The position numbers were made by a program, and so were the translations under genes. Under the pieces are notes generated by a model. That model was not told the DNA's origin, did not search any database, and worked only from the letters and a program-made list of their open reading frames with translations. Below, in pieces: positions 1-5,064 of a stretch of DNA of 9,736 nt. The first letter of the stretch is position 1. Every line of letters starts with the position of its first letter. This stretch comes from Anaerolineae bacterium (GTDB taxonomy: Bacteria > Chloroflexota > Anaerolineae > Aggregatilineales > Phototrophicaceae), in NCBI GenBank assembly GCA_020848855.1, contig JADLHH010000422.1, forward strand, positions 1 to 9,736, in the 5' to 3' direction.

Positions 1-8
1 GCCGCGAC

Positions 9-770
9 GTGACGCTCAAGGGAGTTCTGTTCGATCTGGACGACACACTGCTCGACTGGAGCAGCTTCGGCGGCGACTGGTCGGCGATGGAGCGCGACCA
101 TTTGCGCGGCGTGTTCGACTACATCTGCGCCGAAATTCACCCGCTGGACGACCTCGATGCCTATTCCGCCGAATTCGGCAACCGGATGCTGGCGGCGTGG
201 ACGGCAGCGCGCGGTACGTTTCGGGCGCCGAACCTGGGCACGCTGCTGGTTGAAACGTCGGTGGCGTTCGGCGTCCCGCCGGAAGCACTCGACCCGCGCC
301 GCTGCCTGCTCGCCTACGACTGGAAGAAGATTCCCGGCACGCGCGTCTTCCCCGAAGTGCCGGAGACGCTCGCCCTGCTGCGCCAGCACGGGATCAGGAT
401 CGGCATCGTCACCAACGCGCACCAGCCGATGTGGATTCGGGACGTGGAGATTCAGCAGCACGGGCTGTACGACTTCTTCCCGGACTGCCGGCTGTCGGCG
501 GCGGATGTGGGCTACCTCAAGCCGCACCCGGTCATCTTCCAGACGGCGCTCAACTGCCTGGGAACCAAGCCATCGGAGACGGTGTTCGTCGGCGACGACC
601 CCGAAGCCGATATCGGCGGGGCGAAGTCCGCCGGGCTGCGCTCGATTCTGCGGCGGGTGTCACGCCAGCGCACGCCGATGGGCTTGATCGTGCCGGACGA
701 AATCGTCGACCGGCTGGACGAAATCCCGGCGATCCTCGATTCGTGGTATCCGGGCTGGCGCGATAGCTGA
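9..770 (+). CDS. HAD-superfamily (subfamily IA) hydrolase, probable small-molecule phosphatase
   Basis: This 253-residue protein has all four HAD motifs. Motif I is FDLDDTLL with nucleophile D9 and acid/base D11. Motif II is IVTN with T135. Motif III is K171 in YLKPHP. Motif IV is VGDDPEAD with D196, D197 and D201. The roughly 95 residues between motif I and the second half of the Rossmann core form a helical C1 cap, as in HAD-IA enzymes such as phosphoglycolate phosphatase and YjjG-type nucleotidases. It should hydrolyse a phosphate monoester in the cytoplasm with Mg2+; the substrate cannot be read from sequence. The start is GTG at 9, which puts motif I at the usual distance from the N-terminus. 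The frame stays open to the window edge, so a slightly upstream start is not excluded. It lies 2 nt before the shikimate-kinase-like gene, so the two are probably co-transcribed. Confidence 0.9.
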   Translation: MTLKGVLFDLDDTLLDWSSFGGDWSAMERDHLRGVFDYICAEIHPLDDLDAYSAEFGNRMLAAWTAARGTFRAPNLGTLLVETSVAFGVPPEALDPRRCLLAYDWKKIPGTRVFPEVPETLALLRQHGIRIGIVTNAHQPMWIRDVEIQQHGLYDFFPDCRLSAADVGYLKPHPVIFQTALNCLGTKPSETVFVGDDPEADIGGAKSAGLRSILRRVSRQRTPMGLIVPDEIVDRLDEIPAILDSWYPGWRDS

Positions 771-772
771 CG

Positions 773-1324
773 ATGTTTGCCACTCCAATCGACCAGAATC
801 TGATCCTGACCGGCTATATCGGACCGGGGCAGTTCAGCGTCGCGCGCCGGGTTTCGGAGCGGCTGCGGATGCCGTTCGTGGATTTCGAACTGGTGCTGGA
901 AGACCGCGCCGGGCTGGCGGGCGAAGAACTGCGCATCCGGTTTGGCGAGGCGCGCCTCAAGACGCTCGAAAGTGAACTGGTCGACGAGATCGCGCTGTAT
1001 CGCGGGACGGTGATCCACGTCAGCGGCAAGACGCTGATGCAGGGCACGCATTACGCCCGCCTGAGCGAGACGGGTCCGGTGATTTGCGTGGTCGCCACGC
1101 TCGACGCGGTGCTGCAGCGGCTGCACCTGGCGCTGGGCGCGCGCTATCACAACCCGCAGGAGCGCGATCTGGCGCTGGGCACGCTGCGCCGCGAATGGGC
1201 GGTGCGCAAGCAGCCGGGCATCACCGAAATCGACACCTCGTACATGAGCGAGACCGAGATGGTCGAGGCGGTTGCCGCGCGCTGGCGCGAAATCTCCGGC
1301 GTGATCGACTGGCGGCGGGGGTGA
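773..1324 (+). CDS. Shikimate-kinase-like P-loop protein with degenerate active site
   Basis: This 183-residue protein follows the shikimate kinase (AroK) layout along most of its length. It has a beta-strand plus P-loop (residues 11-22), a D-x-D-like position (VDFE, 37-39), an FGEARLKTLESE helix matching the AroK FxxxGExxFRxxE segment, a strand at the position of the Gly-rich loop (VSGK, 83-86), a lid region (R124), a conserved-looking R145, and a C-terminal IDTS...EMVEAVA helix. Key residues are changed. The P-loop reads GYIGPGQFS, so the Walker A lysine is Q20 and the next Ser/Thr is F21. The second Asp of DxD is E39, the FR arginine is K63, and the GGG loop is SGK. From AroK biochemistry these changes should impair ATP and shikimate binding, so this may be a pseudokinase or have a new role (inference). 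It starts at ATG 773, 2 nt after the HAD stop, and ends 1 nt before the next ATG. Confidence 0.75.
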   Translation: MFATPIDQNLILTGYIGPGQFSVARRVSERLRMPFVDFELVLEDRAGLAGEELRIRFGEARLKTLESELVDEIALYRGTVIHVSGKTLMQGTHYARLSETGPVICVVATLDAVLQRLHLALGARYHNPQERDLALGTLRREWAVRKQPGITEIDTSYMSETEMVEAVAARWREISGVIDWRRG

Positions 1325-1325
1325 G

Positions 1326-2366
1326 ATGAAGATCGGCTTCATCTTCACTGATAAACCCGACCTCGCTCAAACGCGCGGTGACGAACGCTATTACAGCTAC
1401 TTTGAATTGCCCGATGCCGTGGAGTCTCTGCCGGATATTCAGGCGCAGATCATCACTATCGGTGAGCTTGTGGCGCAGTTCAACAACGCGAGTCTGCACG
1501 TAAGCTGTCCTGACATTGGCTTGAAGAATCACCCGATCAAGCAGCTTGATGAGCCGACGAATCCTGGTCGTGGTCTGTTTTTTCAATCCAACGCTACGTG
1601 TTTATATTTTTCCCCCGATGGAAAGAAGTATTGGCAAAAGCGAACACTGAAGATTTACTCGCCTCTATCGGTCACATTCCCACGCTGGGGTTCCGCTGAC
1701 AAGGGTTACCGTGACTTGAAACATAAGCCACAAGATCCGATATTAGCCGAATATACAGAGCGTGTCCAAGTACTCTCGGATCGGTTAATTGCCCTGCTAA
1801 ATACAGATAGCGATTGGCGTTTTGGAGGTTTTCATCCGTATTTATGGCAGAATAGTCTCGTCAGCATACATAACCAACGCTCTCGTAAGTGGAGAGCGGA
1901 AGATCGGAAACGCACACGCGAAGCAGAAAAACGCAAGGCGCGAGAAGCCAAACTCGCAGAAAAACTTGCAGCGAATCCGCCGCAACCGCTGACACATGGC
2001 GCGGGGAGAACCGTCGGCGCGCGACCGGGCATCTATAACGGCGTCCAGATGCGCTCGCAGCTTGAAATCCGCTTCGCGTCCGAACTCGACGAGCGCGGGA
2101 TCAAATGGGTGTATGAGGGCGAAGCACTCGGCGAGTCTGGCTATCTGGTGGATTTCTATCTGCCCGATCTGAGTGGGTGGGTGGAAGTGAAGGGTAGGTT
2201 CGAGCCGCGTGATCGGCAGGTGCTCCCCACAGTCGCAAAATACCTGAAGACCGAACACAAGCATCGGCTGTTGGTTTACACAAGTTCCGGGACGTGCTAT
2301 GTTGTAAATCCCAGCGGGTTTCGAGCGGTGGAACGGAAGAACTTCTGGGGAGAACTACTGCGTTAG
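1326..2366 (+). CDS. Unknown protein with C-terminal PD-(D/E)XK nuclease-like domain
   Basis: This protein has 346 residues. I do not recognise the first ~185. Residues 185-215 are a highly charged Lys/Arg/Glu/Ala helical linker. Residues 233-346 look like a restriction-endonuclease fold: MRSQLEIRFASELDERG with E247, WVYEGE near 261-266, YLVDFYLP with D276, and WVEVKG with E287 and K289. The order E...D...ExK, followed by a beta strand (RLLVYTS), is the PD-(D/E)XK core seen in many standalone phage and bacterial nuclease-like proteins. Activity and target are unknown. The gene is much poorer in GC than its neighbours: hand counts of 60-base lines give about 42-45% at 1561-1680 and 1741-1860, against 72% at 1141-1200. 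That suggests recent transfer. The ATG lies 1 nt after the previous stop with a G-rich sequence in front, so it is translationally close to the HAD/kinase-like pair. It could be a repair nuclease, a restriction-like effector or a phage remnant. Confidence 0.8.
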   Translation: MKIGFIFTDKPDLAQTRGDERYYSYFELPDAVESLPDIQAQIITIGELVAQFNNASLHVSCPDIGLKNHPIKQLDEPTNPGRGLFFQSNATCLYFSPDGKKYWQKRTLKIYSPLSVTFPRWGSADKGYRDLKHKPQDPILAEYTERVQVLSDRLIALLNTDSDWRFGGFHPYLWQNSLVSIHNQRSRKWRAEDRKRTREAEKRKAREAKLAEKLAANPPQPLTHGAGRTVGARPGIYNGVQMRSQLEIRFASELDERGIKWVYEGEALGESGYLVDFYLPDLSGWVEVKGRFEPRDRQVLPTVAKYLKTEHKHRLLVYTSSGTCYVVNPSGFRAVERKNFWGELLR

Positions 2367-2403
2367 GTCTATATTTTCGGTTATTCAATATTCCACGATA
2401 ATC

Positions 2404-2410
2404 AAAGAGG
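2404..2410 (+). promoter_or_regulatory. Ribosome binding site of the thioesterase gene
   Basis: AAAGAGG ends immediately before an ATG at 2411 and 6 nt before a second in-frame ATG at 2417. The spacing favours 2417 as the true start. The AT-rich stretch just upstream includes GATAAT at 2397-2402, which could be a -10 box, but it would place the transcript start almost on the ribosome binding site, so I do not call a promoter there. Confidence 0.6.
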
Positions 2411-2416
2411 ATGATA

Positions 2417-2887
2417 ATGCCGTTCGCGCTGCAAGACCTGTGCCTGCCGGAAGGGATGTGCTACGGCTGCGGCTCCGCCAACCCGGACGGGCTGCACATC
2501 AAGAGCTACTGGTCGGACGACGGTCAGTTTGTCATCGCCGCCTTCGATCCCCCGGCGCGGTTCTCGTCCGGTTTCCAGGGCGCGGTCTACGGCGGGCTGA
2601 TCGCCTCGCTGATCGACTGTCATTCCAACTGGACGGCGATGGCGTTCGGCTACAAAGCCGAGGGGCGCGAGCCGGGGACGCTGCCGCGTATCGCCTCGGT
2701 CACCGGGTCGCTGTGCGTCAAGTACCTGAAGCCGACGCCGATGGGCGAGACTATCCACCTGAAGGCGTGGGTCGAAGGCGAGGTCGGGCGCAAGACACGG
2801 GTGATCTGCGAGCTGGGCACGGAGGATACGGTGACGGCGACCGGCGATTCGATCTTCGTGCGCGTTGACGAGTCGCAGTTCAGATGA
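2417..2887 (+). CDS. PaaI-family hotdog-fold thioesterase
   Basis: This is a single hotdog-domain protein of 156 residues from the preferred start. It begins with CYGCGSANPDGLHIK, a leader typical of one PaaI/YbgC-like subgroup (Cys at about 15 and 18). The signature helix is GAVYGGLIASLIDCHSNWTA, with the Gly-Gly pair at 59-60, Asp67 and His69. The later strands VTGSLCVKYLKPTPMGETIHLKAWVEGEVGRKTRVICEL form the rest of the beta sheet. Members hydrolyse acyl-CoA thioesters as dimers or tetramers in the cytosol; the acyl chain is not predictable here. The start is ATG 2417, chosen because AAAGAGG sits 6 nt upstream; an in-frame ATG at 2411 abuts that site and is less likely. It follows the nuclease-like gene by 50 nt and precedes an amidase by 87 nt, so it may have its own promoter. 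Confidence 0.88.
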   Translation: MPFALQDLCLPEGMCYGCGSANPDGLHIKSYWSDDGQFVIAAFDPPARFSSGFQGAVYGGLIASLIDCHSNWTAMAFGYKAEGREPGTLPRIASVTGSLCVKYLKPTPMGETIHLKAWVEGEVGRKTRVICELGTEDTVTATGDSIFVRVDESQFR

Positions 2888-2911
2888 ACGGATTGGTACA
2901 GGGCATTGCTC

Positions 2912-2939
2912 GTAGGGGCGTAACCTGTTACGCCTCTAC
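2912..2939. repeat. Short intergenic hairpin repeat (GTAGGGGCG / CGCCTCTAC type)
   Basis: The arms GTAGGGGCGTAAC (2912-2924) and GTTACGCCTCTAC (2927-2939) pair over 13 bp with a 2-nt CT gap. The single non-Watson-Crick position (G2916/T2935) would be a G-U pair in + strand RNA. No T-tract follows, so it is not a classic terminator. The sequence CGCCTCTACA (2931-2940) recurs exactly at 4281-4290 in another intergenic palindrome. Dispersed palindromes of this look, beginning GTAGGGGCG, are in my recollection common in cyanobacterial and Chloroflexota genomes; a genome-wide count would settle that. Confidence 0.7.
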
Positions 2940-2962
2940 ACAGATCGCCCATCTGTAAGAAC

Positions 2963-2966
2963 GGAG
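2963..2966 (+). promoter_or_regulatory. Ribosome binding site of the nitrilase-family gene
   Basis: GGAG at 2963-2966 lies 8 nt before GTG at 2975. A GTG at 2966 is in frame but overlaps this site, so 2975 is the preferred start. Confidence 0.5.
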
Positions 2967-2974
2967 TGAGGAAC

Positions 2975-3766
2975 GTGGCAAAACTACGAGTCAGCCTGGG
3001 GCAGATGCAGGTCGTCCTCGGCGATGTCCGCAAGAACACCAACACCGCCGAGGAGATGATCACCGAGGCGGCGCAGCGCGGCTCGCACCTGATCGTGCTG
3101 CCCGAACTGTGGTCGACCGGCTACGCGCTCGATCAGTCGCGCGAGCTTGCCAACCCGCTGAACGTCGGCACGTTCGCGCAGTTGGCGACGCTGGCGACGC
3201 AGAACAAGATCAGCATTGTTGGCTCGGTGCTGGAAAAGCGCGGGCTGGAAGTCGCCAACAGCGGCACGTTTTTTGCCCCCAACGGGCGGCTGATGGGCGT
3301 GTACCGCAAAGTCCACCTGTTCCGGCTGATGGAAGAAGACCGCTGGCTGCAGCCCGGCTCCGCCCCGCTGCTGATGGATTTGCCCTGGGGCACGACCGGC
3401 ATGGCGATCTGCTACGACCTGCGCTTCCCTGAACTGTTCCGGCGCTACGCCGTGCAGGGCGCGAAGGTGATTCTGCTGCCCGCCGAGTGGCCCATCGAGC
3501 GCATCGACCACTGGCGGACGCTGCTGCAAGCCCGCGCCATCGAAAATCAGTGTTACGTCATCGCCACCAACTGCGCCGGACCGAGCGGCGACAAGACCTT
3601 CGGCGGGCACTCGATGATTGTCGATCCCTGGGGCAAGATCGTGGTCGAAATTGGCGAGAACCCGATGCTGGTTACGGCGGAGATCGACCTCGATTACGTC
3701 GACGTGGTGCGCAACCGCATCTCGGTATTCGACGACCGCCGCCCGGACGTATACGGGACGTTCTAG
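2975..3766 (+). CDS. Nitrilase-superfamily carbon-nitrogen hydrolase, omega-amidase (Nit2/YafV)-like
   Basis: This 263-residue protein has the complete Glu-Lys-Cys triad of the superfamily: E44 in VLPELWSTGY, K112 in YRKVHLF, and C146 in MAICYDLRFPELFR. The C-terminal half carries LLPAEWP, HWRTLLQARAIENQCYV and GHSMIVDPWG, a pattern closest to the Nit2/YafV omega-amidase branch, which deamidates alpha-ketoglutaramate or similar 2-oxo acid amides and so repairs or salvages nitrogen metabolites. Deaminated-glutathione amidase (Nit1) is the main alternative. Length is normal for a single-domain amidase and there is no signal peptide, so it should be cytosolic. The start is GTG 2975, with GGAG 8 nt upstream; GTG 2966 would add three residues (MRN). 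The gene runs into a bidirectional terminator after about 35 nt. Confidence 0.9.
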   Translation: MAKLRVSLGQMQVVLGDVRKNTNTAEEMITEAAQRGSHLIVLPELWSTGYALDQSRELANPLNVGTFAQLATLATQNKISIVGSVLEKRGLEVANSGTFFAPNGRLMGVYRKVHLFRLMEEDRWLQPGSAPLLMDLPWGTTGMAICYDLRFPELFRRYAVQGAKVILLPAEWPIERIDHWRTLLQARAIENQCYVIATNCAGPSGDKTFGGHSMIVDPWGKIVVEIGENPMLVTAEIDLDYVDVVRNRISVFDDRRPDVYGTF

Positions 3767-3772
3767 CAGGCG

Positions 3773-3793
3773 GTCAGCCGTCAGCAATCAGCC
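3773..3793. repeat. Three tandem degenerate heptamers (GTCAGCC/GTCAGCA/ATCAGCC)
   Basis: TCAGC recurs at 3774, 3781 and 3788, a strict 7-base period, directly after the amidase stop and before the terminator. It resembles the short tandem heptanucleotide repeats known from cyanobacteria and other genomes. With only three imperfect units, the call is weak. Confidence 0.4.
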
Positions 3794-3802
3794 AGAAAAA
3801 AC

Positions 3803-3824
3803 AACCCCTCCGATGCGAGGGGTT
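3803..3824. terminator. Bidirectional Rho-independent terminator
   Basis: The arms AACCCCTC (3803-3810) and GAGGGGTT (3817-3824) form a perfect 8-bp stem with a 6-nt loop. On the + strand TTTTGTTT follows; on the - strand the arm is followed by TTGTTTTTTC. It lies between the convergent amidase (+) and DUF1801 (-) genes and can end both transcripts. Confidence 0.85.
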
Positions 3825-3828
3825 TTGT

Positions 3829-4176
3829 TTAGCGTGCGTCGAGCGCAACCGCCTGGCGCACGTAGTCGCACAGCGCGTCCGTTTGAATGTCGCTAACCCG
3901 CTTGAGCTTGACGAAGCGGGCGTGCTTCGCCCTGCCCTTCAACATCCGGTGCGTGTCGTCGATTTGAACGCCGCGCACGAACGAGAAGGTGACATGTTCC
4001 TTCGAGGTGTTGATATACGCGAAAATGTTCCTGCCGATGAAGCAGGGCATGTCGTAGCTGACCGCCTCGGTCGCGCCCGGCGCACATTCGCGCACCAGCC
4101 CGCGCAGCGCCGCCACGATGTCGTGCAGTTCCGGCTGGATGCGCGTGCTGACGAATTCGTCAACAGTCATGGTCAT
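3829..4176 (-). CDS. DUF1801 (YdhG-like) domain protein
   Basis: This is a compact 115-residue protein with the DUF1801 pattern: an N-terminal helix MTVDEFVSTRIQPELHDIVAALRGLVRECAPGATEAVSYDMPCF, then two-strand segments NIFAYINTSKEHVTFSFVRG, and a C-terminal helix around DALCDYVRQAVAL. The AxEAVSYDMPxF motif (residues 36-46) is the family signature. The fold is shared with the frataxin-like/YdhG group, and some members are called iron chaperones, but the biochemical role is not established. It is cytosolic, with no signal or membrane segment. The start is ATG 4176, supported by GAGG 7 nt upstream (- strand, 4184-4187); a second ATG lies two codons in. It is preceded by a good sigma-70-type promoter and ends at a shared terminator, so it is likely transcribed alone. 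Confidence 0.85.
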   Translation of the reverse strand: MTMTVDEFVSTRIQPELHDIVAALRGLVRECAPGATEAVSYDMPCFIGRNIFAYINTSKEHVTFSFVRGVQIDDTHRMLKGRAKHARFVKLKRVSDIQTDALCDYVRQAVALDAR

Positions 4177-4206
4177 AGGATTGCCTCGCGCTTTGAAAGT
4201 GTACCG

Positions 4207-4235
4207 ATGATAGCTCGAATGTTCTATTTCGGCAA
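4207..4235 (-). promoter_or_regulatory. Sigma-70-type promoter of the DUF1801 gene
   Basis: Read on the - strand, TTGCCG (4230-4235) and TATCAT (4207-4212) are separated by exactly 17 nt. The expected transcript start is near 4200, giving an untranslated leader of about 24 nt that contains the GAGG ribosome site. Both boxes match the consensus well for GC-rich DNA. Confidence 0.5.
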
Positions 4236-4265
4236 TACTTGGGTAGAGGGAAGAAGTGAAAAGCG

Positions 4266-4290
4266 GGCGAGGCAGCGGCTCGCCTCTACA
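4266..4290. repeat. Small palindrome sharing the CGCCTCTACA end
   Basis: GGCGAG (4266-4271) pairs with CTCGCC (4279-4284) around a 7-nt loop. The right side continues as CGCCTCTACA (4281-4290), identical to the end of the hairpin at 2912-2939. It looks like a second, degenerate member of the same intergenic repeat family. It lies upstream of the DUF1801 promoter. Confidence 0.45.
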
Positions 4291-4324
4291 GAAGCCATTC
4301 CACGATAATGGGGGCAGGAATCAA

Positions 4325-4347
4325 AAACCCCGCTCGCGGCGGGGTTT
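4325..4347 (-). terminator. Rho-independent terminator downstream of yceI
   Basis: AAACCCCGC (4325-4333) and GCGGGGTTT (4339-4347) form a perfect 9-bp stem with a 5-nt loop. Read on the - strand the stem is followed by extra T residues (TTTTTGA). It begins 26 nt beyond the yceI stop codon. Confidence 0.8.
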
Positions 4348-4372
4348 CTCAGGGGGAGGGTATGGTCCTGGC

Positions 4373-4933
4373 TCAGGCGGTGGTGGTCGCCGACTCGGTT
4401 TCCGTCTCCGGCACGCGGATCGCTTCCACGTCCAGCTCAATCTTGATGTCCTTGCCGACCAGTACGCCGCCCGCTTCGATGGCGACGTTCCAGGTCAAGC
4501 CAAAGTCCTCGCGGTTGATCCGGGTCGACGCCACGAACCCGGCGCGCTGGTCGCCGAACGGGCTGTTGACCAGACCGAGGTATTCCACCGTCAGCGTGAC
4601 CGGGCGCGTGACGCCGCGAATGGTCAGGTCGCCGGTGACGCGCGCCTCGTTGTCCGAGGTGACTTCGACCTTCGTGCTCTTGAAAGTGATCGTCGGGTAT
4701 TTGTCGACTTCGAGGAAGTCCGCGCTGCGCAGGTGATTATCGCGGTCGGCGACGCCCGAACTGATGGTCGTCGTGTCGATAGCCGCTTCCACCGAAGATG
4801 CTGCCGGGTTTTCCGGGTCGAAGACCAGCGTGCCGGTCGGTGCGGCGAACTGCCCGCGTACGGTCGTCACCATCATGTGCCGCGCCGAAAACGAAACGGT
4901 CGTGTGTGCCGGGTCGAATTTCCAGGTTGCCAT
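4373..4933 (-). CDS. YceI-family lipid (polyprenyl)-binding protein
   Basis: This 186-residue protein has the full YceI lipocalin-like signature: WKFDPAHTTVSFSARHMMVTTVRGQF (residues 4-29), DRDNHLRSADFLEVDKYPTITFKST (63-87), GDLTIRGVTRPVTL (101-114) and REDFGLTWN (141-149). The family forms an extended beta barrel that binds polyisoprenoid or amide/fatty-acyl ligands; physiological roles reported elsewhere include stress response and quinone-related functions. There is no signal peptide, so this member is predicted to be cytosolic, unlike E. coli YceI. The last ~12 residues are an acidic, Thr-rich tail (PETETESATTTA) that is probably disordered. The start is ATG 4933 with GAGGAG (4945-4950 on the - strand) 11 nt upstream. 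The gene follows tetR on the same strand, and its promoter region is bracketed by two identical palindromes, so TetR control is the natural reading. Confidence 0.92.
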   Translation of the reverse strand: MATWKFDPAHTTVSFSARHMMVTTVRGQFAAPTGTLVFDPENPAASSVEAAIDTTTISSGVADRDNHLRSADFLEVDKYPTITFKSTKVEVTSDNEARVTGDLTIRGVTRPVTLTVEYLGLVNSPFGDQRAGFVASTRINREDFGLTWNVAIEAGGVLVGKDIKIELDVEAIRVPETETESATTTA

Positions 4934-4957
4934 CGTGCTGTCCGCTCCTCATTGTTG

Positions 4958-4963
4958 ATTATC
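4958..4963 (-). promoter_or_regulatory. Candidate -10 box of the yceI promoter
   Basis: GATAAT on the - strand lies 24 nt upstream of the yceI ATG, with transcript start predicted near 4951. No good -35 is visible: the expected position falls inside the palindrome at 4971-4990. A repressor bound there would cover the spacer and -35 region. Confidence 0.35.
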
Positions 4964-4970
4964 CAATTGA

Positions 4971-4990
4971 AAACGGACTACAGTCCGTTT
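4971..4990. promoter_or_regulatory. TetR operator, yceI-proximal copy
   Basis: AAACGGACT and AGTCCGTTT are perfect 9-bp half-sites with a 2-bp AC centre. The site lies immediately upstream of the candidate yceI -10 box. Length and symmetry suit a TetR dimer. The identical sequence, including two further bases on one flank (GA), occurs 74 bp away at 5045-5064. Assignment to the neighbouring TetR protein is by context. Confidence 0.8.
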
Positions 4991-5044
4991 GATGAGGCAA
5001 GTCTATCACACCGGCGGGCAGATGTATATAAGAGGCACATTAGA

Positions 5045-5064
5045 AAACGGACTACAGTCCGTTT
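5045..5064. promoter_or_regulatory. TetR operator, distal copy overlapping the tetR stop codon
   Basis: This is the same palindrome as at 4971-4990 (9-bp half-sites, AC centre). Its end coincides with bases 5063-5064 of the tetR stop codon (5063-5065). The 74-bp separation is about seven DNA turns, so the two sites face the same side of the helix. An AT-rich segment with TATATA lies between them. Confidence 0.8.

Noticed and set aside
512..1348. Long open frame on the - strand (about 278 codons) opposite the HAD and kinase-like genes.
   Set aside because: Its protein is rich in Arg, His and Gln with no recognisable domain, the usual shadow of GC-rich genes. The + strand genes have clear family motifs.
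1574..1616. T-rich runs that could be read as a terminator or a promoter inside the nuclease-like gene.
   Set aside because: No stem precedes them and they are in-frame coding sequence of an uninterrupted protein. They reflect the low GC of this gene.
2984..3787. - strand open frame (about 267 codons) opposite the amidase.
   Set aside because: It is a shadow of the nitrilase-family gene, whose triad is complete on the + strand.
2390..4309. The 13-mer ATTCCACGATAAT occurs at 2390-2402 and 4297-4309, which could suggest a paired site or attachment repeats.
   Set aside because: By a rough expectation, about one chance 13-mer repeat is normal in a window this size. The two copies have different surroundings, and no integrase is present.
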